A DNA stretch of 64,000 nt from the NCBI GenBank assembly GCA_009760885.1, contig CM019702.1:48221925-48285924 (forward strand). The letters run 5' to 3'. The notes below the pieces were generated by a model that was given only the letters and a program-made list of their open reading frames with translations, did not search any database and was not told the origin of the DNA. Made by a program: the position numbers and the translations under genes. Of this stretch, positions 11,477 through 22,941 are shown one piece after another. This stretch comes from Achatina immaculata. Taxonomy: Eukaryota > Mollusca > Gastropoda > Stylommatophora > Achatinidae. The number at the start of each line of letters is the position of its first letter. The stretch's first letter is position 1.

Positions 11477-11526
<50 letters not shown>
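11388..11526 (+). mobile_element. LINE-D 3' fragment with GT/GA tail
   Basis: This contains GTTGAGCAATAGAGGGCTCA and TTTGTGGAAAACCC, the final part of LINE-D, then a GTGTGT block and about 16 GA repeats. Perfect 11-bp direct repeats ATCTAGCTAGA flank it at 11377-11387 and 11527-11537. The right repeat follows the GA tract directly, so the dinucleotide run belongs to the inserted element. The copy is 139 bp and non-coding. Confidence 0.85.
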
Positions 11527-11530
<4 letters not shown>

Positions 11531-11537
11531 AGCTAGA

Positions 11538-12575
11538 CGATGTCTGTCATTCGCCCTTGCTTAGGACACTGAGATTCTAGACATTCATGCATACCACTTA
11601 TCGTTGGCAATGCTGACTTGCACACTTGATCCTCAGCTCACTTGCGATGTATATACCTTTTGTTCTGTTCTATAACCCTCTGCCTCTAGGATATTCATTT
11701 GTCTGTATAATGTCCTTGGTCACACTGTCTGCTGGGCTAAGTAAACGACGTCACGGTCAGAGGAAAATAATCATATAATGACTATATCTCAATATTTCCA
11801 CGTGCAGTTAGTGCCCCTTACCAAGTGTAGGAGTTACCGTATTCTGATATAGTCGTTTTTTGTTTTTGTTTTGTTTTTGTTTTCTTTTCAATCTCTCATT
11901 CAGTAATCTTTATGTCAATCAGCTTTTCTTCTTAAATTTCCAGCTGCGCCTTTCCTCAGTGAACTGAACACGTGGTGCTATAGTGCTGAATATGAACAGC
12001 AAACAGAAGTGTTAAGTTCAGTCTCAGACATCGTTTTGTTTTGATGGATAGCTTTAAGTTTTAAAAATCATATTTTCATTTCTGCACCCGTCGTTTTTTG
12101 TTTTTTTTTTGGACAGAACGGAATAATTGGTCCCCAGCGAGGGAGGAAAAATTGTGCGCCTGGCACAAGAAACAATTTCCAAATGATAAAAAACACCGGC
12201 CGGGAACGTCATGAGCGCGAAGTAACTCGCGAATACGCGTTATGCTCACGGACAGCTTCGGGGTATTTAGCCAGGAGATGAGAGCCAGGCTAAGAAAACA
12301 AGCGGCCGTTTAGGGGGCCTAAACAGATCTGAAACAACTAATCGATGTAAGCCGGCCGAGGGGTCACTGTGTCGGCGTACGGTGATGACATTTTCCGCTT
12401 CCTGTATCGATACGCTGTGATGGCATTTCCATTCAATGTATCGAAACCTGGCGATGACATTTCCGTTGACAAAGATGACAACGTATTTCTTTTCTGCATC
12501 GATGTTGGATGAGTGACATTCCAGCTGATGGAAACGACTTCTATATTTGGAAATGTTTGTTTCTTTGTTGTGTGA

Positions 12576-12578
<3 letters not shown>
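11538..12578. other. Unassigned intergenic sequence
   Basis: No gene, RNA gene or recognised repeat. A TTTTG-rich simple repeat lies at 11857-11890 and poly-T at 12091-12111. GC content rises at 12120-12380. Confidence 0.5.
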
Positions 12579-12610
<32 letters not shown>

Positions 12611-12862
12611 GGAGAGAGAGGGAGAGAGAGATGGAGAAAGGAAGGAAGGGAAAGAGTGAGAGAGAGGAAGGGAAAGAGAGAGAGGGAGGGAAAGAGTGAG
12701 AGAGAGGAAGGAAAGGAAAGAGAGGGAGGGAAAGAATGAGAGAGGAAGCAAGAGAGAGAGGGAGGGAGGAAGGGAAAGAGTGAGAGATGGAGGAAGGGAG
12801 AGAGAGAGAGGGAGAGGGAGGAAGAGAAAGAGAGAGAGAGGGAAGAAGAGAGAGAGGGAAGA
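12579..12862. repeat. Polypurine tract 1 (GA/GGGA-rich)
   Basis: A short GT block leads into nearly 270 bp of almost pure purine on the plus strand (GAGA, GGGA, GGAAGG, GAAAGAG motifs). The minus-strand frame is Ser/Leu/Pro-rich purely from composition. Such mirror-like polypurine tracts can adopt triplex (H-DNA) structures; that is general knowledge, not shown here. Confidence 0.9.
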
Positions 12863-13334
12863 TATGAGATTGTGCATATTCCCTCTTAAAGTTAGTTCCC
12901 TTTGTCTTCAGGAAGCAAATCTCTGAGGGAGGGGGTTGGGGGGGGGGGGAATGAATAATATAGCAGAATATGTCCTAAGCCCTAATATATGGGACATAAG
13001 TAGATATAGAACAGTCTCAATTTGATTGACAGAGTGAGTTCTCTTGTTGAGGAAAAACTTCTTTTGAATGCGCTGGGCAAATGTCCCGAAATAAGCGTGC
13101 GCTCAAGAGAAGCCCGTGCCAATTACGACGCACGAAGTTAGGATCTAGAAACTTCTTTCTTCCTTTCTCGTGATAATCAGAGTTTCAGTACTGAACTAGT
13201 TCACCCTAATAAGTCAGTTTTGACAACCAGGACTAGTGAACATTTTCTTCTCGAATACTAGTAACACTCTTATCTTACAGAAACAAAGTCGTTATTTTCC
13301 TTATGTCAGTACTATACTAGAACAAGGGAAACAT

Positions 13335-14118
13335 AGAGGGAGAGAGAGAGAGGCGGAAGTGAAAGAGTGTGTGTGTCTGAGAGAGAGAGAGAGAGAGGGA
13401 GGAAGGGAAAGTGTGTGTGAGAAAGAGGGAGGAAGGGAAAGACTATGTGAGAGAAAGAGGGAGGAAGGAAAAGAGTGCGTGAGAGAAAGAGGGAGGAAGG
13501 GAAAGAGTGAGAGAGAGGGAGAGAGAAAAGGAATGATTGTGTGTGTGAAAGAGAAAGAGGGAGGAAGGGAAAGACTATGTGAGAGAAAGAGGGAGGAAGG
13601 AAAAGAGTGCGTGAGAGAATGAGGGAGGAAGGGAAAGAGTGAGAGAGAGGGAGAAAGAAAAGAAAAGATTGTGTGTGAAAGAGAAAGAGGGAGGAAGGGA
13701 AAGACTATGTGAGAGAAAGAGGGAGGAAGGGAAAGAGTGAGAGAGAGAGATGAAGGAAGGGAAAGAGTGAGCGAGAGAAGAAGAGAAAGAACGAGAGAGA
13801 GAGAGAGCGGGAGGAAGGGAAAGAGAGAGAGAGGAAGGGAAAGAGTGTGAGAGTGAGGAAGGAAGGGAGAGAGAGGGAGGAAAGAAGGGAAAGAGTGTGT
13901 GTGTGAGAGAGAGGGAGGGAGGAAGGGAAAGAGTGTGTGAAAGAGAAATAGAGGGAAAGAGAGAGGGAGAAAGAGAGAGAGAGAGAAAAAAATAGAGAAT
14001 GAGAGAAAGAGTGGGATACGGAGAGAGGGGAAGGAGATAGAGAGAAGAAGAAAGAGAGGGAGTGATGGAGGGAGAGAGGAAGGGAGTGAGAGAGAGAGAG
14101 AGAGAGGAAACAGAGTGT
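13335..14118. repeat. Polypurine tract 2 with ~131-bp higher-order repeat
   Basis: About 780 bp of nearly pure purine with a few GTGT and CTATG interruptions. The marker GACTATGTGAGAGAAAG recurs at 13441, 13573 and 13703, giving an internal period of about 130-132 bp. The 342-codon minus-strand open frame (13301-14329) is a low-complexity Ser/Leu/Pro reading and is not a gene. Confidence 0.9.
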
Positions 14119-16116
14119 GAGAGGGCTTGGTTCTACGAGGAAAGACAGCTAAGAAAAAAAAAATCCCCAATGATGAAAGAAAACTGGCAGATGTTTGCAT
14201 ATTTCTATAATCAAACTGCGTATAGAAACTAATATCCTCAGATGTGCAAATCGATTGTTTACGATCCTGAAGAATTGCTGACACCTGTGGGAGAGACGGA
14301 AAGCACAGACTGACCATGTGGTGTAGCATAGCCTTGTAAGTAACGGATATTGTTGTTGTTATTATTATTATTATTATTAAGTAATATGATTATGAAAATA
14401 CACTGTAAACAAAATAGTAAGATCGAATAGCGACAGAGAAAATTGGAGAAAAAAGGAAGAGAAAGGTATAGAACTTCCACGACACTAGAACAAGACGCGG
14501 ACAAAAGTAAACAGTGGAAGCAGTGAATAGAAAAAGACGAGACACAGTGACGCTGACACATGTAGGAAAGATAAAAGAAGGACGCCAGAAAGTAGGATGG
14601 TCCAGTGATAACAAAGCAGGACTGGACATTGACACGAGTAAACAAAATAGAAAAGACAAACAGAAAAGGCAGACACAATGAAAAGCGAGGACACAATAAA
14701 ACCTCCGACATGAAATAGCAGGATAATTGTCTTAGGTAAATAACAATTGTACAGACGGAGTTGACACTTGACACCTGTTAGGTGACGCGCGTTAGACAGC
14801 GATTGCACACGGTTTTTAAATAAAGAAGTGACCAACTCGGCCAGCTGACCAATTAAATATTTAGAGGCGTGGGCTATTGGACCAACTGACGTATGACATA
14901 TAAGCAACAGGGCAGTTTGAATGACGGACAGTCAGAACGCTCATGGGAACCAGTGGACATCTGAAGGGTGGAGCCAACATACTTATTGGTTAATCCACCA
15001 AGCTGCACTTGAAGATAAAAAGGTGAACGGAGAAGTACGAGGGGAACAGAACGAAGACGAGAGAAGAGGAACGAAGTAGGGGGAACGAGGAAGAAGAAGA
15101 GACAGAGGAGGGAGATCGAAGAGAGAAGGACAGACAATGAGAGAAGAACAGCAGAAAGAGAACACGAGCCAGAGAAGACACGAGAGAGAAAAAAGACGTA
15201 GGTAATGGCAGTTGGAAGAGATGGACAATTAGAGCAATAGATACTCAGGAAAAGCAGTTTTGACGAAGTTGTTTTAGGACAAATTGAATCTGTATTTCAA
15301 GTGATTCAAGTGATATGAATATTTATGACTTTGAAACTTCTAGTACAGTGATTTAGTCGTGTAACTGATTGACCATGTGTTTCAGATGGAATATAGTGCA
15401 GAGTTTAGAATTCTCATCTTATCAAATGTGTAGAATATTGTGAAATAGGAGAACACTGAGAAATGCTGCATGCAGAGTATGATAGTCTGATACTGATGTG
15501 CTTCAACGACGAAACTAACGAAGATTATGTCATACTGCATCTTAGTGACATGGATGTTGTGAATTCTAAATCGAATGACTTATTTATCAGAATTAAATGA
15601 ATTCTGTAGAGAATATTTCATTGGACTTCCTCTGATTAGTGAAATGGTAATATTTGTGAAACCTCCATATGTGGTGTGTTGATTAAAGAGCACCTTCTCC
15701 AGTAATATGATAGTACAGAACACTAATGTCTTCAGTCATCAAGAAGAAGAGTTCACACATTGACTTTGTTATAGCGGCATGGAAAAAGGAAAGCATTTGA
15801 ACTGATCGGGAAACAAACACCAAGGACTGCATAAGATGAAGAAGTATAATCACCAACGCTATCTGCCAACACATAATAATAATAGTAATAATAATAATAA
15901 TAATCATAAGAAATTAACGGAATGAAAAACAAAAGAGTCACAAACACGCAACAGAAGCCAAGATCTGCACTTCATATAAATATTCAAAAGGCAAAGGAAA
16001 CGGCAAAAAGCGGGGGAGAACAAAATGGAAAGCAGGGAAATAAGACTAACTCAGATAAAACGGGACTAGAGAGAGAGGGGGGAGGGGGAGGTTAGGAGGT
16101 ATGGGGGGGGGGGCAC
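14119..16116. other. Unassigned; microsatellites and purine-rich stretch
   Basis: No supported gene. (TTA)n at 14353-14380, (TAA)n at 15864-15903 and a purine-rich stretch at 15020-15200 explain the minus-strand open frames. An inverted CCAAT (ATTGG near 14877) and ACATATAAG near 14896 are spaced like a promoter, but no adjoining gene is recognised. Confidence 0.4.
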
Positions 16117-16374
16117 TAGAGCAGCGAAGAAGTTATGCACTAGTCTCTTGTGGCGAAGGTCAGTGATTCGAGTCTGGCTGGAGGCGCCCCGATCAACCAG
16201 CTGTAAATACAGTTACCCGCATTCTTCTGGCGCTGCGAAAGAAAAGGCAGCCAGGCGTGACGCTGACGACATCGCCCTCTAGTGTGCCGACAGGTCAAAG
16301 TAAATACAGACACTAATTCCATATACTCTGGGCGCCTCCGTGGCATAAACGTGCTGCCATTACTTTACCTTTTT
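16117..16374 (+). mobile_element. SINE1, diverged copy
   Basis: The body aligns with SINE1 copies at 47826 and 57496: GTCTCTTGTGGCGAAGGTCAG, a GATTCGAGTC B-box remnant, CCAGCTGTA, TTCTTCTGG, AAAGGCAGCCAGGCGTGA, CCCTCTAGTGTG, ending TTTACCTTTTT. The A box is decayed (GCAGCGAAGAAG). It is the most diverged SINE1 seen here. Confidence 0.75.
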
Positions 16375-16605
16375 ATCGTGAGAGAGGGAGAAAGATTGAA
16401 AAATACTGTTACGAAACTGACATGGGTCCTCTCTGTACGCTTTTCCTTCACCACCCGCTCCATAGTCCTCTGTACCCCTCACCCTCGCGCACTATAAAGT
16501 TGGTCGCTTAAGTTTCGTGTCGTCGACCTGGTCAAACGTACTACAGGTGGTTTATGTACTCGCGAATTTGGCAATCAGCAAACCATAGCTGATATGCTTG
16601 TTGAG

Positions 16606-17098
16606 CCAGGGATGGCGAAACACAGGCGACATGCTAGAGTCGGGGCTGGAGAATCACAGGTGACATGCTAGAGTCGGGGCTGGAGAATCACAGGTGACAT
16701 GCTAGAGTCAGGACTGGAGAATCACAGGTGACATGCTAGAGTCAGAGCTGGAGAATCACAGGTGACATGCTAGAGTCAGGGCTGGAGAATCACAGGTGAC
16801 GTCCTAGAATCAGGGCTGGAGAATCACAGCTGACATGCTAACGTCAGAGCTGGCGAACCATAGCTGACATGCTAGCGTCAAAGCTGGCGAACCACAGCTG
16901 ACATGCTAGCGTCACGGCTGTCAAATCACAGAAGAATTGGTAGCGTCACTGCTGGCGAATCACAGCTGACATGCTACCGTCAGGGCTGGCGAACCATCCT
17001 GACATGCTAGCGTCACGGCTGACGAATTACAGCTGACATGCTAAAGTCAGGGCTGGCGAAACACAGGTGACATGCTAGAGTCAGGGCTGGCGAACCAT
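16606..17098. repeat. 34-bp minisatellite
   Basis: About 14 copies of a 34-bp unit with GCTGACATGCTAGAGTCAGG. The first half (GGAGAATCACAGGTGACATG) is homogeneous; the second half (GGCGAACCACAGCTGACATG) is more variable. Confidence 0.9.
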
Positions 17099-17100
17099 AC

Positions 17101-17372
17101 CCGACCAAGACCCTGTCTCACCCCTACGTTGGTACCCCAACTAACAAGCCTAGTCTGGACAACGGGGCAGGGATCGCCATGATCCCCATGTTGCTGGAAT
17201 CTGCTAAAGAAGTACTGCACGCCCCCTGCTTTCTAGCCCCACTCAAGGACTGAAAAAAAAAACAGCTGCCATAACCCACTCCTTATCCCGACACGATGTT
17301 GTGCCTTAACATCTTCACCGCATCGTATGCAAAGAACATCAAGCTGCCACTTCCAGGGAAACAAAAAGAAGA
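17101..17372 (+). repeat. Dispersed repeat G, copy 2
   Basis: The inverted counterpart of 345-717. It starts GACCAAGACCCTGTCTC and ends in an AAACAAAAAGAAGAAAAAT tail, so this copy reads 5' to 3' on the plus strand. Landmarks are AATCTGCTAAAGAAG and CAGCTGCCATAACCCACT. Family unknown, probably SINE-like. Confidence 0.65.
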
Positions 17373-20349
17373 AAAATAAATTCATATCTATACCGCATTA
17401 CGTCCTCAACAAGAACAAGGTTGTCGGTGATGTATGATGTCAGGTTTCTTTCAGTGTTAATCATGGACGCCCTCGTATGCACATACTAGGCTCAGTAAAA
17501 AGGGAAACAGTACATCAGATGTAGTACTTTTTCTCGCTTAACTTCTCGCAGTAAACAACGTGGAGAGACTATAAGGACTATCGCGCACGCATGAACCACA
17601 TTAAAAGCAATCACACCGCTGATAACGGTTTGTCACGCGTGTTTAATACGAGCCACACACCACAAAAAAAAAAAAAATCCAAAAACCAAAAAACAAAACA
17701 ACAACAACAAAAAAACTCAAAAACAAAAAACAAAAAACAAACTAGTGGTCCTCATTCAAAACTAACGATGCCTGAAAACGTCTTAGCACGTACAATAAAC
17801 TGGTAATTCCAGAGATTCATTCAATTTATGCCGTGCCGGGCAGAGTTGGCGATTATGCCTCTCAATTTTCTGGGATCTTTGCGGTTTCCGATCAATGCAA
17901 ATGCTTTTTTTTCCCCCTCTATATCGCCTGGTCAGTCTGCTGAGATATGTCTCTCTTGATCTCCGTTTACTCTCCCCCCACCCCCTCCCTCTCCTTGAAT
18001 TTTCCTGATTTTACCAAGTTCTCAAGGAAGCAGCATGAACTGCAGGCGGATGACTTAATAGTTGAGAAGGACCTTCATCCATGCGCTCCGGGCACATTCA
18101 TAGATGCTCAGATCGCCTCTTCAGTATCTCCTTCAGCGTGGTGTAACTGGTCACGCCTGACTTGAGAGTGAAAGAGAGGACATGGATGAGGTGGTCAAAG
18201 TTAAATGGTCTAGTATGAGGGTTTGAGAAACGAACACACACACAAAAAAAAAAGGAAGGAAGGAAGATTAGGAGAGAAGGACATGCACGCACAGACGGGG
18301 CGCAGAAATTGAAACCAGGACATGAACAACGGCCGCTATATTTCAACAGGGCTGTATTATTGACCAAACGCATATTACAGTTACCTCTGGCCAGTACTGA
18401 TTAAATAAACTCCATCAGGTGAACTATGCCGCATGTCAAAGCTGTCATCCCCGGCATCTGCTGACATCCGCAACCAAAAATAACATTTTACCACTTCTTC
18501 AGCTTGTTCTCGCTGCAGTCTGCACGAATTCATGGCAGACATATCGATCTGACAATCACTTCATGCATGAATTTCACGAATGGAATCATCTTAGCGGTGG
18601 ATTTCAATTGCTCAGCAATGGCCATCTCCACCTTCCTCAAAGTCTCACGACGGTCTGTCTTCCCATTATTCAGAAACACCACGCTTACTCGGGGAAAAAA
18701 GGGTGCTTTTATCAGGTCAGATGGATACAGGACTCCGTGGTTTTTTCTTAATTACACTTGTGTGGTTATTCAGAAACGTGCCTACACATTCACAGACTGC
18801 TTCACTTGGGGTAAAGCGCATCGCACAATCTATGATGAAAGTGCTCGTGAGACTGTACTGTCCTGCATATGTAAATACTGCCCCCTGAGTCTCTAAGAGT
18901 TAGCCTTATTTACACAGGAACAAGAAACCGCGACGCGAAAGAGACGCTGGTTACACATATTTCCGGTCAGGTAGTCCAAAAAGAAAGGAGCAAGTGTTAA
19001 ATTTTAAACACGGATGCGACAACATAGATCTATCTCACTACCGCTACACCCTTCATATCGTCTTAGTCGTTTGCTCAGGACATCTCCCTTTCTCTCTCTC
19101 AGATGCAGCAGTTCTTATCTCTGATTTTCAGCAACGCCATACAGTTTCTCTTGCGGGGAGTAGAGGCTTCGGCATGTCATTTTGCTTGAGTGGGGTCGTG
19201 TGGCTGGTATATCTGCTGAACATGTTATGATGTCTGTTATCTCTTCGCCGCACGACCACAGGTCTGTTGAGCTTATTTCAAGGTGGTGTCTCAGCCTACA
19301 CTGGACATTTTCTGGACAGTTTTCCTCAAGCTCAAATACAGGATACTCAGTCATAAGGTTGGGTTGAGGGTGTTGATGATGGGGCTTCAAAATAAGCAAC
19401 ATCTCCACTAAGATGTGCTTTTATTATTTTTTTTAGGTTAAAATCCTGGGTTTTTTCCTAGCATACGGCGATCAAAAGTAAAAATAAAGGGACAATATGG
19501 GGCACGCATCTTAAGACATTAAGGGGTCCCGACAAAAGTAATACGATTCCTGAGGCAAATTCTTAAAATATGGGATTGCCCCGTATAATATGGTGTAGAG
19601 AAGAGGAACAATATTTTAGTCACGCAGACAGTCCAATGTTACTTGTTATGGTAGGCTAAGGCGGTGGTCACTTCTCAGTGACTCATGCCAGCTTGTCTAA
19701 GAATGGGAAAGTTTTAGTGTCCACGAAATGATAGGTTTAGTTTGGTTGTAGGAATGGAAAATCCCGGGGGGTGCGCAGTATATAAAGGCTCAACAGAATA
19801 GGATTCTTCAGTCATGGGTCCACGTATTTTGAGCTGGTGGCTGTCCAGTGTGGTGGAGCTCTTTGGTAAGACAAAATGTTTTCGTGCGTGGAACATTTCT
19901 CAGTCTAGTAAGTAACTTGTGAATTGTTGTAAGAAAGAAGTATGGGTGCAAAGAGATGTGATCTTACCTCACCCATTGAATCACGTGTAGTGTTTGTGCG
20001 TGTCGTAGTTTCTATTTGTTGATACAGAATTAATGAGTATATATTATCTTTTGCTGCCCATATAACTTGCATCCTAGTGGGGCTAGAGCACATTAAGTAC
20101 AGATAAACGAAGAAGACGCGAGGCCAAGAGAAAAGATTAATGTAGTATAAATAAATACACAGACGAGACGAAAAGTAGAATAATATAATTACACAGAAGA
20201 AGACATAAAGTCGAGAGAATAGTTAAAGATGTACAGAACAGATAAGTGTACAATTACAGAGATGTATGTGATTATGTGTATGTATGTATTAATGTGAACC
20301 TAGTACGTTTAGTGCAAACCTCTTAATATGATATATATACATGTGTCTG
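17373..20349. other. Unassigned; two weak minus-strand open stretches
   Basis: No recognised gene or element. An A-rich CAAAAA simple repeat lies at 17660-17745. The minus strand is open for about 85 codons at roughly 18495-18760 and for 97 codons at 19115-19408; neither matches a family I know and both are within chance length. A TATATAAAGGCTC motif at 19787-19799, about 130 bp upstream of a possible 5' splice-like context, could be an LTR or host core promoter. Confidence 0.3.
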
Positions 20350-21052
20350 TGTATGTTAGAGCATCACGCTGGAACACCTGAAGCAATTTCAACCACTCTT
20401 GGCACGCATATGACTTACAATCTGGACAGTTCACCGTGGGGGTTAGATCACCCCTAGGATACCGCTATGACCCATAGGGGTCTGGGTGACATGTAAAAAT
20501 AATCGAAAAAGAACGATGTTAGTGTCGAATCCATAGTTTTCGAGTTCGTTGAGATGAATAGTGAAACTCTCGATAAAGTCCAAACTCAGCCCCAGTCGGC
20601 ATTGGTTCCTAGGAGGGGGGGGGGGGGTGACGTGTACAAATAATCGAAAACGACCGATATTAGTGTCGATTTCATAGTTTTCGGGGTCGCTGAGATGAAT
20701 AGTTAGACTCGCAAGTTCAGCCACCATCGGCATAGTGGGGGGGGGGGGGGGGGGGGGGGGGGAGGTTAGGAGTGGTGAAAAATAAAATTTCCAAATTGAC
20801 CGAGATTAGTGTCGAATCCATAGCGCTCGGGGTCGCTAAGTTGATTGGTGACAGTCCTGATGACAATTAAGCCCACGTTTAGTTGAATAGAAGGAATAGA
20901 ACTCTGTAGAACCATCTAGACTTTATAAAACCTTCTAAAAGGTTGTGGGAATAAATACAACATTGTAGATCATTCTAGAAGATTGTGGAAATGAATAGAA
21001 CTTTGTTGATTGGGATAAATAAATACCCAGGCAACGCCGAGTAATCAGCTAG
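20350..21052 (+). mobile_element. Helitron-like non-autonomous element
   Basis: The right end has a short GC-rich hairpin-like motif (CCCAGGCAACGCCGAGT) followed by AATCAGCTAG|T, the CTRR-type terminus expected of Helitrons. The left part (TTTCAACCACTCTTGGCACG, CATATGACTTACAATCTGG) resembles sequence common in such elements. Three degenerate direct copies of a 140-155-bp segment (20460-20880, around TTAGTGTCGAATCCATAG) lie inside, separated by poly-G runs. The left boundary (TC at about 20353) is a guess. No Rep/helicase is present. Confidence 0.45.
20736..20762. repeat. Poly-G run (~27 nt)
   Basis: The longest homopolymer in the window. It separates two of the direct repeat copies inside the Helitron-like element. 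Confidence 0.9.
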
Positions 21053-21056
21053 TGTA

Positions 21057-21104
<48 letters not shown>

Positions 21105-21321
21105 ACATAAGAAAATGATATGGAAACGAATGTGACAAAAGAAGGGAGAACCCGGCTATACAAAACAGGGTGTGAGAATTAAAAAATAAAAAAATTAAAA
21201 AAAAAAAATATATATATATATATATTCCTGTAGGTGACAAAATAATCCAGAACCGAATTATGACAAATGAATGGGCATACCGGCTATACAAACCGGGGTG
21301 TGAGAATTAAATAAACGTATA
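21053..21321. repeat. TG/TA microsatellite and duplicated ~110-bp segment
   Basis: TGTGTG then a (TA)n run at 21068-21101. After it, two related segments share GACAAA..GAA.GGG, CCGGCTATACAAA and GGGTGTGAGAATTAAA (about 21101-21185 and 21235-21315), separated by another (TA)n. Function unknown. Confidence 0.7.
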
Positions 21322-21322
21322 T

Positions 21323-22941
21323 TCCTTTGCGACTGCAACAAATGTAGAGGAGTAACCTTAGTACCAGCTGTGTCAAAAGTATTTTGCAACGGTCACTTTG
21401 AATAGACTTAAAGATATAGCGGATATCGCAATGAGAGAAGAACAAGCAGGATTTCGAAAAGGAAGAAGCTGTCTCGACCAGATCTTTACTCTAAGAATAA
21501 TTTTTAAGTCTATATGGAATTCATTCCTTTGCATGTGCCTTGCGGAACTTTGCCTCCCAAACAGCACTCCTGTAGGCCTCTCGGTTGTGAGCAAGATGGC
21601 CTGCTGCTGCTGCATCCATTTCCAGATCATCAACGATGTCTTGCAGCCATCTTCGTTTCGGTCTTCCTCTTTTTCTTTTTCCCATTATGTATCCTTCCAA
21701 TACGGTCTTCTCTAAATTATCATGACGTTTAATGTGGCCAAAATATTTAAGTTTTCTCTCTTTAATCCTCTTTACTAGCCTGCCTTCTTCAATATTAAGC
21801 TCTTGTAGTATAGATATATTTGTTCTTTTTTGTGTCCACGATATCTGGAGAACTCTTCTATAGCATTTACATTCAAAGGCATTTATGTGCTTCTCAGCTG
21901 TTTCTATATGGAATACCATCTAAAAATGTCAACATTATTAAGGACCTCTACAACGGATATGTTTGTGCAGTCAAAGCAGAAGAAGGGATGAGTGAATGGT
22001 TCCAGATTGAAACAGGCGTGAAACAAGGATGTATACTGTCTCCTTTGCTTCTTGGAATTGCAATAGATTTTATAATGAAAAAATGCTGCACAGGTAATAC
22101 AGGTATTGATTGGGTACATTGGACCCAACTAGAAGATCTTGATTTTGCTGATGACATAACTCTTATCAGTAACAACGTGAATTCCATGTAAGAAAAAACA
22201 CATATCCTGTCTTCACTGGCTAGCAAAATAGGGCTTGAAATTAATAAGCACAAAACAAAAATAACGAAACTTTCCATTAATCAAAATGGAAAAATTCATA
22301 CAGAAGGGACAGATATTGAAGAAGTCAATCAATCTGCATACCTTGGCAGCTACATAGACCAGGATGGTGACACCAGAAAGGAAGATAGAATTAGAATTGT
22401 AAACGCAGCATCGATCTTCAAAAATCTTGAGAATATATGGAATTCAAAAGTTATAAGCACAAAAACCAAATTAAGATTATTAAATTCAAATCTAATATCC
22501 ACCCTCATTTAAGCATGCGAAAGCTGGAAAACAACTAAAGAAATAGATAATAAATTAAGATTCTTTTGAAAACAAGTGCTAAGGAAAATACTTGGTATAA
22601 AGTGGACCGAATTCAAGAACAATGCAGAGATAGGACAGATGACCGAACAACAACCAGTCTCATGGGTGATCAGGAAAAGGAGATGGACATATCTTGGTCA
22701 CGTGATGAGAAAAACCGATCACAGAATCCCAAAACAAGCTATAAAATGGAGCACAGCTGGCCGAAGAAAAAGAGGTCGACCACGTGAAACTCCAAAGAGG
22801 ACATGAGAAGCCAGTTTAGTGGGGATAACATCCCTTGATGAACCTGAAAGACACGCCGAGAATAGAAAAAATCTTGTCAAACAACCAAGCGAGTCCTATG
22901 TGACGTTTAACGGGGCGGGAAGGATGTAACATATAAGTAAG
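21323..22941 (+). mobile_element. LINE-B (RTE-like), internally deleted host copy, interrupted
   Basis: The plus strand encodes reverse transcriptase pieces: REEQAGFRKGRSCLDQIFTL (21430-21490, fingers/palm entry), then after the inserted LINE-A, GVKQGCILSPLL (motif B, near 22015-22050) and FADDITLI (motif C, near 22143-22166). The C-terminal YLGSYIDQDGDTRKE, then RKRRWTYLGHVMRK and RKRGRPRET follow. The segment expected to hold motif A (the F-x-D-x-x-KAFD block) is absent: the entry block joins directly to LYGIPSK. In-frame stops and frameshifts occur near 22191, 22511 and 22570. The element is dead. The 3' end is GGAAGGATGTAA plus an AT-rich tail. Confidence 0.8.
21521..21902 (-). mobile_element. 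LINE-A fragment nested in LINE-B, 12-bp TSD
   Basis: The minus strand encodes the LINE-A C-terminal region (AEKHINAFECKCYRRVLQ ... KLKYFGHIKRHDNLEKTVLE ... GRPKRRWLQDIVDDL). Perfect 12-bp duplications TCTATATGGAAT flank it at 21509-21520 and 21903-21914, and the host LINE-B resumes beyond. It is 5'-truncated, with only the region downstream of the reverse transcriptase retained. The open frame 21521-21919 reads through into host sequence at its start. Confidence 0.9.

Noticed and set aside
13301..14329. 342-codon minus-strand open frame
   Set aside because: Ser/Leu/Pro low-complexity translation of the polypurine tract; opposite frames behave the same way.
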